64,000 bases of DNA, taken from the NCBI RefSeq assembly GCF_902859915.1, contig NZ_CADIKK010000037.1, forward strand, positions 1 through 64,000. The letters run 5' to 3'. The translations under genes were made by a program, and so were the position numbers. Positions within the stretch are counted from its first letter, which is position 1. Each line of letters opens with the position of its first letter. The notes under the pieces were generated by a model. It did not search any database. It saw only the letters and a list, made by a program, of their open reading frames with translations, and had not been told where the DNA came from. Of the stretch, positions 17,799 through 26,796 are shown in pieces. The stretch is from Paraburkholderia ultramafica (lineage in GTDB: Bacteria > Pseudomonadota > Gammaproteobacteria > Burkholderiales > Burkholderiaceae).

Positions 17799-18742
17799 TG
17801 AATGCCGATCTTTTGCGCAATGCGGCTCTGCTCGTCCTGCTTGTCCTGGTCACGCTTTGGCTCGTCTTGCGCACCACGAGCAGGCGCGCGCGCATTGCCC
17901 AGCGCGCGCGGCAAAGCGTGGCGCGCGCGGCGGCCGAAAACACGCCGGCCGCCGTCGCCGCGAGAAGCATGCCGCAGCATCTCGCCAAACGCGTGGCCAC
18001 GCTCGGTGAACGGATCCCCGTCGTACAGGCCGAAGAGCGCGTCAAGCTTGCTACCCGCCTCGCCAGCGCCGGCTTTCGCGACCGGCGCGCGGTTGCCGTC
18101 GTGTCGGGGTCCAAGATCGTCGTCGGTGCCTGTCTCGCGCTCGGCGCGATTGCGCTCGGCGGGCATCTGCCGGCGCTCGGCCAGCACTTTGCGTTTCGCG
18201 CCTTGCTGATGGCGGGCGCCTTCGTCATCGGCATGATGCTGCCCGAATATGCGCTCGGCTTCATGATCGGGCGACGCCGCAAGGCGATTGCAGTCGCGCT
18301 GCCCGATGCGCTCGATCTGCTCGTCATCTGCACGAATGCGGGCAACAGTCTCGTCGTTGCGCTCAAGCGCGTCTCGGCCGAGCTGCGGACGATTTCTCCT
18401 GCGCTCGCCGACGAGCTTGCCGTCGCGGCGGATGAGCTCAGCATCGGCGGCGACAGCGCGCGTGCGCTCCAGGCGTTGGCCGCCCGCGTCGGCTTGCCGT
18501 CGATGCGCGCGCTCGTGACCACGCTCGTCCAGTCCCAAAAGTACGGCACGCCGATCACTCAGTCGCTGCGCACGCTCTCGCGCACCGAGCGCACCATGCA
18601 GATGGTCACGCTCGAGGAAAAGGCCGCGAAGCTCGCACCGAAAATGACGATCCCGATGATGCTGTTCATCATGCCGACCGTCGGGCTCATCGCGGCGGGC
18701 CCTGCCGTGATTCGGCTCATGGTCCTGTTTCGTCATCACTAA
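17795..18742 (+). CDS. tadC: Tad inner-membrane platform protein TadC
   Basis: A 315-residue T2SSF-family membrane protein, the partner of TadB. An N-terminal helix, a central membrane pair (about residues 105-150) and the T2SSF domain (ALPDALDLLVICTNAGNSLV, then LVTTLVQSQKYGTPITQSLR) lead to a C-terminal helix (IPMMLFIMPTVGLIAAGPAV). The Lys-Tyr-Gly-Thr-Pro motif is typical of TadC. The start overlaps the tadB stop by four bases. Confidence 0.92.
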   Translation: MMNADLLRNAALLVLLVLVTLWLVLRTTSRRARIAQRARQSVARAAAENTPAAVAARSMPQHLAKRVATLGERIPVVQAEERVKLATRLASAGFRDRRAVAVVSGSKIVVGACLALGAIALGGHLPALGQHFAFRALLMAGAFVIGMMLPEYALGFMIGRRRKAIAVALPDALDLLVICTNAGNSLVVALKRVSAELRTISPALADELAVAADELSIGGDSARALQALAARVGLPSMRALVTTLVQSQKYGTPITQSLRTLSRTERTMQMVTLEEKAAKLAPKMTIPMMLFIMPTVGLIAAGPAVIRLMVLFRHH

Positions 18743-18763
18743 TGCCCCGGTCCTGGAGGTGGA

Positions 18764-19636
18764 ATGACCACGCGCCGTCCCTTGTCACTGCATAGAGCGC
18801 TGCGATCGCTATGCGCGCCGGTTGCCATCGCAGCGCTTGCGACTGGCTGCGCAAACAATCATTATGTGACGTCGCAGCCCGTCGCGCCCACGCATGCACC
18901 CGATGGGCGGGCCGACCAGCATATCGCCGAGAGCGCGCTCGAGGCCGGCGACACGCAGCTCGCCGTGTCCCTCTTTGAACAGATGCTGAAGGCCGATCCG
19001 CACTCGATCACGGCCCAGCTCGGGCTTGGCGATGCGATGTATCAGATCGGCGATCTCGCGCGTGCCGGTGTCCTTTATGCTGGCGTCGTGGCCGTAGCGC
19101 CTGACGATCCGCGGGCTCATCTGGGGCTCGCACGGGTGGCAATGCGCGAGCGCCGGCTCGACGAGGCCGTGTCGCGTTACCGCGAGCTTGTCGCAGCTCA
19201 CCCCGACAACCCGGTGGCCGCTGAAGGCCTCGGTGCCGCGCTCGATCTTCAGGGCAAGCATGCTGAGGCGCAGCAGGTCTATCAGACGGCCTTGCAACGC
19301 CATCCCGAAATAGCGGGACTGAAGGCTGATCTCGGCCTGTCGCTGATCCTGTCCGGCAACGCGCGCGCAGGCGCAAACGTGCTGCTCGATATTGCGAGTC
19401 TTCCCGATGCGCCACCGCAGGCTCGCGAGAACCTCGCCCTCGCCTACGGTCTGCTCGGCAATAGCACGGCAGCCAGGCGCATCCTGATCGCCGCCATGCC
19501 GAGCGACTCCGTGGAGGACAACCTGCGGTTCTACAGCAATCTGCGCGAGCGGTACATGGCGCAAGCGGGTGACGGCGCGGCGCAGGCGCGAGCCGTACCC
19601 GCTGCCGGCGTCACGTCGCGCGGAGCGCTGAAATGA
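18764..19636 (+). CDS. tadD: TPR lipoprotein TadD
   Basis: A 290-residue lipoprotein with a lipobox LATGC near residue 28 followed by tandem tetratricopeptide repeats (AESALEAGDTQLAVSLFEQM, VLYAGVVAVAPDDPRAHLGL, VYQTALQRHPEIAGLKADLG). TadD is thought to assist secretin assembly at the outer membrane. GGAGGTGG lies just upstream of the ATG. The stop overlaps tadE by four bases. Confidence 0.9.
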   Translation: MTTRRPLSLHRALRSLCAPVAIAALATGCANNHYVTSQPVAPTHAPDGRADQHIAESALEAGDTQLAVSLFEQMLKADPHSITAQLGLGDAMYQIGDLARAGVLYAGVVAVAPDDPRAHLGLARVAMRERRLDEAVSRYRELVAAHPDNPVAAEGLGAALDLQGKHAEAQQVYQTALQRHPEIAGLKADLGLSLILSGNARAGANVLLDIASLPDAPPQARENLALAYGLLGNSTAARRILIAAMPSDSVEDNLRFYSNLRERYMAQAGDGAAQARAVPAAGVTSRGALK

Positions 19637-20067
19637 GACACCGCCAGCGCCTCGCGGCCAACGAGCGTGGCATCGCCGCGCTCGAGTTCGTGCTGATGTT
19701 GCCGTTCATGCTGATGGTGATGTTTGGCATCATCGATGTCAGCCTGCTGCTTTGCGACAAGGCCGTCATCACGAATGCCGCGGGCGAAGCCGCGCGCCAG
19801 GGCGTCGTCCTGAGCGTGCCGCGCGCCAGTGTCGGCCAGATCCAGAGCGTTGCCCTTTCGTATATGCAAAATGGCCTGGTCACGGGCGGTACGGCAACGA
19901 CGCCGACCGTTTCGGTTCCGTCTGGACAATGTCCACTGTCCGGCAGCAACAATCAGCTTCAGGTCAATATCACCTACACCTATCAGGGGCTCGTCCTCGG
20001 TTCGACACTCAGTGCGCTGACAGGGCCCGTCACGATTACAGCCGTTGCGGTGAAGTATTGTGAATAA
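19633..20067 (+). CDS. tadE: TadE-like minor pseudopilin
   Basis: A 144-residue TadE-domain protein. The N-terminal NERGIAALEFVLMLPFMLMV matches the pseudopilin processing site after Gly, with Glu at mature position 5, and a hydrophobic helix. The remainder is a small periplasmic domain with two Cys (GQCPLSG and VKYCE) that may form a disulfide. It is probably cleaved by the CpaA peptidase and sits at the base or tip of the pilus. It overlaps the next gene by eight bases. Confidence 0.9.
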   Translation: MRHRQRLAANERGIAALEFVLMLPFMLMVMFGIIDVSLLLCDKAVITNAAGEAARQGVVLSVPRASVGQIQSVALSYMQNGLVTGGTATTPTVSVPSGQCPLSGSNNQLQVNITYTYQGLVLGSTLSALTGPVTITAVAVKYCE

Positions 20068-21169
20068 AAATGCCAACCAGCACGGTGCACCCTTCGTCAG
20101 CGCTCGCGCGCATCTGATGACTCGTCGTCGGCGGCCACCGGGCCCCGTGCCTCACCAGCGCGGATCGATCACGCTGTGGTTTCTCTTAACGTTGACGTTT
20201 CTGCTGGCGTTCGGTGCTTTTGCAGTCGACGTGCCGCGCGTCATCACTGTCCGCAACGAATTACAGAACGCTGCGGATGCGGCGGCTATGGCCGGAGCCT
20301 CGGCGCTCTCGACAGGCACGAGCGGCCCGAACTGGTCGGCCGCCGCCGCCTCGGCGACCGCTGCCATTCCGCAAAATGCGTCGGACGGCAACAAGCTTAA
20401 GGGCGGCACGGTCACGACGGGGTACTGGGATCTCGCCGCATCGTCGCCCTCGTTGCTGGCGCCGGGCACGGTCACGCTGCCGGCCCCTGCCGGGCAGTTG
20501 CTGGAGCCCGCTGTGCAGGTCACGATCGCGCGCGATGCCAATGACAACGGCGGCCTCGTGGCGCTCCTGCTCGGCGCGCTGGTTGGAAGACCGAACACGG
20601 CGGAGAGCGCGACGGCTGTCGCAGTTATCTCGCCTCCTTCTTCCGTTCCGGCCGGCGGGCTCTTTCCCGTCGTCATGGATCAGTGCGTGTTCAACCAATA
20701 CTGGAACTCGAATACCAACCAGCCACAGATCGACCCGTCCACGAACCAACCCTACGAATTCGAAATCGGAAATGGCCAGCTGTATGGCTCCTCTTGCGAG
20801 GCAGGCCAGTGGACATCATTTGCGACCACCTCGAACAACGTTCCCACCATTCGCAATCTGATTACGAACGGCAATCCGACGGCGCTGTCGATCGGCGACA
20901 ACATCTACATCGAGCCCGGGGTGAAGACGACGATTTACAAGAGCATACCTACGGGCGTTACCGTCTTCATGCCAGTCGCCGCTCAGATCGCGAGCAAAAG
21001 CTACGTACCGATCGTCGCGTTCGCTGCCTTTCATATCGACGGATCGTATGGCGGCAGCAGCAAGTACATCCAGGGCCATTTCGTCAGCGGCTATACGATA
21101 CCGGTGCAAGGATCGGGAGTCGGCACCGTCAGCTATGGTGCTTATGTCGCGCCGCGTCTCGCATTCTGA
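20060..21169 (+). CDS. tadG: TadG-like Flp pilus protein
   Basis: A 369-residue TadG-type protein. It has an N-terminal membrane helix (SITLWFLLTLTFLLAFGAFA) followed by the family block RNELQNAADAAAMAGA, then a secreted region rich in Ser/Thr/Ala/Asn. There is no von Willebrand A domain, so it is shorter than many TadG proteins. The start is a GTG at 20060 inside the end of tadE; an ATG at 20117 is an alternative that still keeps the helix. It is the last gene of the tad operon. Its surface-exposed tail could aid adhesion (inference). Confidence 0.82.
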   Translation: MNKNANQHGAPFVSARAHLMTRRRRPPGPVPHQRGSITLWFLLTLTFLLAFGAFAVDVPRVITVRNELQNAADAAAMAGASALSTGTSGPNWSAAAASATAAIPQNASDGNKLKGGTVTTGYWDLAASSPSLLAPGTVTLPAPAGQLLEPAVQVTIARDANDNGGLVALLLGALVGRPNTAESATAVAVISPPSSVPAGGLFPVVMDQCVFNQYWNSNTNQPQIDPSTNQPYEFEIGNGQLYGSSCEAGQWTSFATTSNNVPTIRNLITNGNPTALSIGDNIYIEPGVKTTIYKSIPTGVTVFMPVAAQIASKSYVPIVAFAAFHIDGSYGGSSKYIQGHFVSGYTIPVQGSGVGTVSYGAYVAPRLAF

Positions 21170-21716
21170 GCGAACGCCGAAGCAAACACGGGCGAGCGCC
21201 ATGCCCGCCGGTGTTCTGAAACAGCGCGGCGGTGGCGCCGCCGTGCACGATATAGGCGCGATCAAGTAAGTACCGGGCTCCTCGAGAGGGGCGTCCACGT
21301 AAGCCACCTCCTTGTCAATGGCCACTACCGGCGCCGCCGCCTGAATCAGCGTCTCGCACTTCGCGCAGGGTATTTCACGGCGCACACCCAAAGCGGTCTT
21401 TTCGATTTCACCCAAGCGGGTCGTTCAAAGTGCCAGCCTCTCGCTACAAGTATCGATGAAATACGATGTGCTCAATACACGCCGCTACGATGCGACTAGT
21501 GGTCTGCTGGTTGCTATTCGCCACCGCAACCTTGCCGTCGTGCCGACGCTGCGGCAGTCGCAGAGACGCAACAAGAGCTTTAGTGAGCGCAAGACCGTGA
21601 TAGCAAAGGGAAAACGTTTGCCACGGGGCTTCCGGCGTGCCCATGTCCCGCTTGTCTTTTTGGGAGGTCTTCTTCAATGACATGGTGTAACGATCCTGTC
21701 ACAAGGACTCTTTAGC
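21170..21716. promoter_or_regulatory. Intergenic region between tad and sia modules
   Basis: About 550 bases. A frame on the minus strand (21178-21415) with a CAKC pair looks faintly protein-like but matches no family I recognise and is not called. AAGGA at 21702-21706 is the probable ribosome-binding site for the next gene. No clear terminator for tadG was found, so read-through into the sia module is possible. Confidence 0.4.
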
Positions 21717-22982
21717 GTGCTGATTTCTCGTTCAACGGGTAGTCTTGAAATGCACCCCGCGCTTGCGCAGTTTCGTCGCCCCGGCGTACCCGGAAGCCCG
21801 CGTTGCGCCGGCGATTTGTATCAGGAAGTCCCTGCCATCGATGCGGCCAATTCGAACTCCCTGGCAATGGAGATTTTCTATTCGCGGCGCGACATGGTCA
21901 GTTTAGCCGTGCTGGAAGGCGACCGCCCCATCGGACTGATCAACCGCGATATTTTCCTGTCGCAAATGAGCAAACCATTTCACCGGGAGCTTTACGACAA
22001 GAAGAGCTGTATCGCGTTCATGGACAAGGAGCCACTCATTGTCGATGCAGACATGAGCATCGAAGCGCTTACGTTCAAGACGGTCGAAGTGGGTAAAAAG
22101 GCGCTGTCCGACGGATTTATCGTTACACGACAGGGCCGATTCGTCGGACTTGCCAGCGGCTTTCAGCTATTGGGCGCCGTGGCTGAAATGCAGGCGGAAA
22201 AGAACCGTCAAATCATGCAGAGCATTGAATATGCGAGCGTGATCCAGCAAGCCATGCTGCGCGCTTCGCGCGACGCGCTGTCGTCTATGTTGCCGGATGC
22301 CGGGTTGATATGGGAGCCACGTGATGTGGTGGGAGGCGACTTTTATCACTTCGCTTCGTTTCCCGATGGATGGTTTGGCGCTGTAGCCGACTGTACCGGA
22401 CATGGAGTACCTGGCGCCTTCATGACGTTGCTTGCTTCGGCTTCACTCTCGCAGGCGCTTGAACGGATGGGGCCGCGCGACCCAGCCGCCCTTCTGGCAG
22501 CGGTCAACCGCAACGTCAAAGGGCTGCTGGGCCAAGTGCATGGCACAGGCGAGTCGCCGCAGTCGAATGACGGCCTCGACGCAGCTTTCTTCTGGTTCGA
22601 CGCTGGACAGCAGCGACTGCATGTTTCCGGTGCACGGATCGCGCTGCACGTTCTGCGGCCGGATGCCGAACACTTTGAAAGCATTCCAGGCGAACGCATG
22701 GGCGTCGGGTACGTCGACAGTCTGGCGGACTATGCGTGGGCGCTGAACACCGTCGCGCTTCCGCAGGGTAGCCTTTTGTTCGTCTCGACAGACGGGCTTA
22801 TCGATCAGATCGGCGGTCCGCGAAAAATTGCTTTTGGGAGGCGTCGGGCTCTCGAACTCATTATTGAGAACCGTGCGCAATCGCTATCCGCCATATGTGA
22901 TGGTCTGCAGCGCGCGTTGGCCGACTGGCAGGGCGCACAAGCACGCCGCGATGACGTAACGCTATTTTTTGCACGCGCTTAG
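21717..22982 (+). CDS. siaA: SiaA-type SpoIIE/PP2C phosphatase with CBS-like region
   Basis: A 421-residue PP2C-type serine/threonine phosphatase. Residues 1-150 contain two CBS-like repeats (LAVLEGDRPIGLINRDIF and FIVTRQGRFVGLASGFQLL). After a coiled linker (AEMQAEKNRQIMQSIEYASV) the SpoIIE domain shows the metal-binding Asp residues in EPRDVVGGDFYHF, ADCTGHGVPGAFM and VSTDGLIDQIGG. In the Pseudomonas Sia system SiaA dephosphorylates SiaC. The start is GTG at 21717 with AAGGA upstream; ATG at 21750 is an alternative. The gene leads a four-gene unit with very short gaps. Confidence 0.85.
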   Translation: MLISRSTGSLEMHPALAQFRRPGVPGSPRCAGDLYQEVPAIDAANSNSLAMEIFYSRRDMVSLAVLEGDRPIGLINRDIFLSQMSKPFHRELYDKKSCIAFMDKEPLIVDADMSIEALTFKTVEVGKKALSDGFIVTRQGRFVGLASGFQLLGAVAEMQAEKNRQIMQSIEYASVIQQAMLRASRDALSSMLPDAGLIWEPRDVVGGDFYHFASFPDGWFGAVADCTGHGVPGAFMTLLASASLSQALERMGPRDPAALLAAVNRNVKGLLGQVHGTGESPQSNDGLDAAFFWFDAGQQRLHVSGARIALHVLRPDAEHFESIPGERMGVGYVDSLADYAWALNTVALPQGSLLFVSTDGLIDQIGGPRKIAFGRRRALELIIENRAQSLSAICDGLQRALADWQGAQARRDDVTLFFARA

Positions 22983-22990
22983 GGTAGTCC

Positions 22991-23560
22991 ATGAACACGT
23001 TTGAACTCTTAGACCAGGATGCCGCGTTTTTCGAACTCGCTCAGAGGCGCAACCTGCTTTTTTATCACAAGGGCTACTTCTCCCATAGCATAGTCGCGGC
23101 GATGAGTGAGGTCGTGAAACTGCAACTGGAAGTTGCAGGGATTAGCGCACCAACCCGGCGCAAATTGTTTTCGTCTTTTATCGAACTCTCGCAGAATATC
23201 ATCCACTATTCGTCCGACTCGCTCGTCGAGGGCGGCCTGACGGGTGGCGCCATACGTGAGGGCGCTGTGTGCATCACCACTGACGGCGAGCGTCACCTCA
23301 TGTTATGCGTGAATCCCATCGCGACGACGGCGGTTAGCAATCTGCGCGAGAGGCTTGAGCCGTTGTGCAGCATGTCGCTTGAAGAAATCAAGCAGGCGTA
23401 CAAGCTATCGCTGCGCTCCGATACGCCGGAGGAAAGTAAGGGCGCGGGGCTTGGGTTCTTGACGATGGCTCGCGATGCAAGCGCTCCGCTAGAGTTTGCC
23501 TTTTATCCGCGTGTCGATGCCCCGGAAACCACGCTGTTTTGCCTCAAGACCATCATCTGA
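22991..23560 (+). CDS. siaB: SiaB-family protein kinase (DUF6272)
   Basis: A 189-residue protein of the SiaB/DUF6272 family, a histidine-kinase-like ATP-binding fold that phosphorylates SiaC. The N-box-like segment FSSFIELSQNIIHYSSD (about residues 58-74) and the C-terminal glycine-rich stretch ESKGAGLGFLTMARDAS fit the GHKL fold. There is no sensor or membrane segment, so it is cytoplasmic. It begins eight bases after the siaA stop and is followed by siaC after about 20 bases. Confidence 0.85.
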   Translation: MNTFELLDQDAAFFELAQRRNLLFYHKGYFSHSIVAAMSEVVKLQLEVAGISAPTRRKLFSSFIELSQNIIHYSSDSLVEGGLTGGAIREGAVCITTDGERHLMLCVNPIATTAVSNLRERLEPLCSMSLEEIKQAYKLSLRSDTPEESKGAGLGFLTMARDASAPLEFAFYPRVDAPETTLFCLKTII

Positions 23561-23580
23561 CCGAGGGACGAGTACGCGCC

Positions 23581-23967
23581 ATGGATAATCTTTATATTGC
23601 GGCCACGACTACGTCGCCGGAAGTCGATTTTCAATTCGACCAGAACGTGCTGACGTTCAGGGGAGAGTCTTATCCCGAGAACGCGGCCGCGTTCTATGCC
23701 CCGGTAATCGAGCGGCTTCGCGCATACCTTGCAAGTTGCAACGATGCCGTTATGACGGTAGAGGTCAGCCTGACTTACTTCAACAGTTCGAGCACGAAGA
23801 TGCTGTTCAGCGTGTTCGACGCGTTGGATCAGGCGGCGTCATCTGGAAATCGCGTGCTGGTGAGATGGTACCGCGACGCTGAGGATGAAACCATTCTCGA
23901 ATTCGGCGAGGAATTGCAAGCCGATTTCACGGCGATCCAGTTCACCGATTGTCCGGTCGCGACATAA
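23581..23967 (+). CDS. siaC: SiaC-family switch protein (DUF1987)
   Basis: A 128-residue DUF1987/SiaC protein with an STAS-like fold. The conserved block LTYFNSSSTKMLF contains the Ser/Thr region phosphorylated in characterised SiaC proteins. Unphosphorylated SiaC binds and stimulates the diguanylate cyclase SiaD. Phosphorylation by SiaB and removal by SiaA form a reversible switch. The ATG at 23581 is chosen since MDNLYIAATTTSPEV begins like the family; a frame reaching back to 23539 overlaps siaB and is not supported. Confidence 0.88.
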   Translation: MDNLYIAATTTSPEVDFQFDQNVLTFRGESYPENAAAFYAPVIERLRAYLASCNDAVMTVEVSLTYFNSSSTKMLFSVFDALDQAASSGNRVLVRWYRDAEDETILEFGEELQADFTAIQFTDCPVAT

Positions 23968-23978
23968 GGACGGCCACG

Positions 23979-24737
23979 ATGGTTTCAACTTCCTCTTCGG
24001 ACGCACCTTCGAATGACGCTCCGGACCTGTTCCAGAACGAGAGCGAGGCGCTGGAGAAGGCACGCGCGATTCATGCAAATGTCGACGCCGACGCACAGCA
24101 ATGTCGCTTGGCGCTAGCTGAGCTCATCGGACATTTCGAACGCCTGATGCGCGAGACGCGCCGCCTGATTGGGCGCAGCGACCGCGCCGAGCGCGAGATG
24201 CATGCACTGACTCAACAGTTGCAATATCGTGCGACACACGATGCGTTGACCGATGTATTGAACCGCAGTGCGGTGATCGAGCGGACGAGCAAGGCGTTGC
24301 GCGTCGATCGAGCAGTGATGATCTTGCTCGACATCGATGAGTTCAAGAAAGTCAATGACGATTTCGGACATCCTGTTGGCGACGCGGTGATACTGGGCAT
24401 CGTCGATTGCTTGCGACGCATTGTCGGCGAGCAGGACGTCATTGGTCGCGTCGGTGGCGAAGAGTTCACCGTGCTGTTGCCGGGGCATGACCTCGCCGAC
24501 GCACTGCAGGTGGCGGAGAAAATGCGAGGGGCGATCGGTAGTCACGTTTTCCCTGCGCCTGTGAATCGTCGTATCACGGCCAGTTTTGGCGTTAGTGCCA
24601 ACCCGGTTCGGACCGATTTCGATACTGCATACGGGTTAGCAGATTCAGCTTTGTATAAAGCAAAGCGAGGAGGGCGGAATCGCGTGGAGTTTGCGGATTC
24701 GCATTTGGCTCCGCCTGCGATGCCGACCGGGGATTGA
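23979..24737 (+). CDS. siaD: SiaD-type GGDEF diguanylate cyclase
   Basis: A 252-residue cytoplasmic diguanylate cyclase. A helical N-terminal region (residues 20-85, with LAELIGHFERLMRETRRL) probably forms the coiled-coil docking surface for SiaC. The GGDEF domain carries YRATHDALTDVLNRSAV, the metal site LLDIDEFKKVNDDFGHPVGD and the active loop GGEEF at residues 159-163. The product is c-di-GMP. The RxxD inhibitory site five residues before GGEEF is absent (GEQD). AAGGA precedes the ATG at 23979, 11 bases after siaC. Confidence 0.9.
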   Translation: MVSTSSSDAPSNDAPDLFQNESEALEKARAIHANVDADAQQCRLALAELIGHFERLMRETRRLIGRSDRAEREMHALTQQLQYRATHDALTDVLNRSAVIERTSKALRVDRAVMILLDIDEFKKVNDDFGHPVGDAVILGIVDCLRRIVGEQDVIGRVGGEEFTVLLPGHDLADALQVAEKMRGAIGSHVFPAPVNRRITASFGVSANPVRTDFDTAYGLADSALYKAKRGGRNRVEFADSHLAPPAMPTGD

Positions 24738-25140
24738 ACGGCGACTTGTCGCCGCAGGCACGTCCTGGCAGCTTCACGAGGTTCAGCGAGGCTACGTGCC
24801 AAAGTCTATACCAGGGCGAACGATTTCGAGCACACCCGTTAGTGGATCACGCAGTGAATGGCATCGAGCTGCACGCGGCCCAACTCGCTGGCCGGGGTCC
24901 GAACATCGTCACCGGCCCGATTGTCAACGATTCTCGTCGCGAAGTCGAACGTCTCTTCCTGGCCGAACTCTGCCTCATGCGATACGCACGTTACGCACGT
25001 GCAGCACGAGCCCGGTCGTCGGCACCACACGGCCCCAAAGCGGACAGGTTGCCGAGATCCGCTACAAAATCTCCCAGAAGATTGTCGATTTTCGATCATC
25101 AGCTTCGTCGTCAGTGTATCCGCACCCAAAGGATCTCCCA
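24738..25140. other. Intergenic region, nothing recognised
   Basis: About 400 bases after siaD. A small hairpin GGCGAC-TT-GTCGCC lies just past the stop, without a T-run. Open frames cross the region on both strands but none has a recognisable family. It marks the start of a decayed stretch. Confidence 0.45.
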
Positions 25141-25244
25141 TGAAATACCTCGGCTTGGCCTACTTCACCCCCGAGAAATTCGCCGCGATGGCGCCAGACG
25201 ACGTCAAGGAATTCGGCGGTTGTCAACGTAGTTGTCGCGTCACT

Positions 25245-26303
25245 TCATGCGAACTGCTTTAGTTCTTCCGGCTGCATGCGCTCCGGATTGAGCCAGACTT
25301 CATCCTTCAATTCCCAATTGCGCGTTGATCGGGTCCAACGCTGCGGATTGCGTGCCCGGGCCTGCGCGTAAACCGCTTTGCGTTGTGTCAGTACCGCAGC
25401 GGCGACGCCGCTGTGGCGCTGTGCCGGCGTGACGAACTTCAACGCGCTATGCTTGTGCTCATGGTTGTACCAACGCACAAACCGCTGGGTCCAGCCACGC
25501 GCCTCATCAACACTCGCGAACGGCCTGCGTGGGTAGTCGGGCCGGTACTTGCAGGTGCGAAACAGCGACTCGGCGAAGGCGTTGTCATTACTCACCCGCG
25601 GCCGGCTGAACGAGGCCACCACCCCAAGGTTTTCCAGTGTGGCGAGCATCGTCGCGCCTTTCATCGGGCTGCCATTGTCCGAATGCAATACCAGCGGACG
25701 GCCTGCCAGGCCCTCTGCCAGACTGACGCGTCGCATCAGCAATGCGGCCAGTTCCGTCGATTCGGCTTCGTGCACTTCATGACCGACAATCTTGCGACTG
25801 AACACGTCCAGCATCATGTACCAGTAGTAATACCTTCCTTTGACCGCCGCGGGTACCCACGTGATGTCCCACGACCAGACCTGGTTCGGCGCCGTCGCAC
25901 AATGACTGGTCACCACCCGGGTCGAGGGCTTGCGCGCACGCCCTCGGTGATGTTGCTGCGAAGCGCTGCGTAGTACGCGATAAAAGCTCGACTCCGATGC
26001 GAGGTACACGCCACGGTCGGCCAGACCCGGCACGATCTGGCTGGGCGGCAGGCTGGCAAACTCCTCACTATTGGCCACCTCGAGAATCTGTTGCCGTTCG
26101 GCTGCGCTCAGTTTGTTGCCTGGCTGCGGCCGCACGGTCGTCGTGCGGCGATCGGCCAGCACCACGTCGCCGGTACCCACCCAGCGCTGCAACGTGCGCA
26201 GGCTCACGCCCAGCTCGTCGCAAGCCTTCTCCAGCCGGCAGCCTGACTGCGCCGCCTCGCGAATCAACGATATGCACAACAGGCGATCCGGGACGCTGAT
26301 CAG
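25245..26303 (-). CDS. IS3-family transposase OrfB (DDE integrase)
   Basis: About 352 residues forming the OrfB part of an IS3-family transposase. It contains an N-terminal HTH_21-like region (REAAQSGCRLEKACDELGVS) and the rve integrase core. The catalytic residues lie in WSWDITWVP, LHSDNGSPMKG and NDNAFAESLFRT. The frame overlaps the end of orfA (stop at 26300-26302) with no ATG, so it is probably expressed by frameshifting or from a non-standard start. The frame is open further upstream, but that part is the alternative reading of orfA. No stop or frameshift is seen within orfB. Confidence 0.85.
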   Translation of the reverse strand: MISVPDRLLCISLIREAAQSGCRLEKACDELGVSLRTLQRWVGTGDVVLADRRTTTVRPQPGNKLSAAERQQILEVANSEEFASLPPSQIVPGLADRGVYLASESSFYRVLRSASQQHHRGRARKPSTRVVTSHCATAPNQVWSWDITWVPAAVKGRYYYWYMMLDVFSRKIVGHEVHEAESTELAALLMRRVSLAEGLAGRPLVLHSDNGSPMKGATMLATLENLGVVASFSRPRVSNDNAFAESLFRTCKYRPDYPRRPFASVDEARGWTQRFVRWYNHEHKHSALKFVTPAQRHSGVAAAVLTQRKAVYAQARARNPQRWTRSTRNWELKDEVWLNPERMQPEELKQFA

Positions 26304-26796
26304 TCGTCCTCGTTGTTTCCCCAGATCGCCTGGACTTTTTTTCTCAGAATCAGCAGCGCAGCCGCTTCCGCCAGCGCTTTCTCCTTGCGCTGCAATTCCT
26401 TCTCGAGTTGCTGGATGCGCTTCTTGTCGTCTTTCGACTGATGCCGCTGCTCGCGCGCCTGCTCGGCAGCATTCGCGTTGGCTGCCTGACAGACCGCTCG
26501 CCACGCCGCGATCTGTTCGGGATAAAGACCTTTGCGGCGGCAGTACTCCGCCAGCTCCGCTGCGTTGAGCGGGGCGGTTTCCAGCACTACGGCAAACTTG
26601 TCTTCCGAAGACCATCCTCGGGATTCTTCCCATCGCCCGGCACAGCCAGTCCCTGTCCTTTCGCCTGTCGGCGCCACGTGTACAACGTCTGCTCGGTAAT
26701 CCCCGTTTCTCGGGCCAGCGCTGAAACCAGCGCGTTTTCTGGCGCCATCATGCGGCGCACCAGCGCTTCTTTTCTTTCTGCTGAGTAGGCTTTCAT
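26300..26796 (-). pseudogene. IS3-family OrfA, frameshifted
   Basis: The ATG at 26796 starts MKAYSAERKEALVRRMM, with a helix-turn-helix (ARETGITEQTLYTWRRQAKG). After GDGKNPE the frame is lost and the expected WSSEDKFAVVLETAPLN continues in another frame down to WGNNEDD. The break is near 26620-26640 and fits a one-base deletion. The second half contains a leucine-zipper-like helix (KKRIQQLEKELQRKEKALA). Confidence 0.75.

Noticed and set aside
20816..21415. Minus-strand frame overlapping tadG with a CAKC pair
   Set aside because: Mostly antisense to tadG. The short non-overlapping part looks faintly protein-like but could not be tied to any family.
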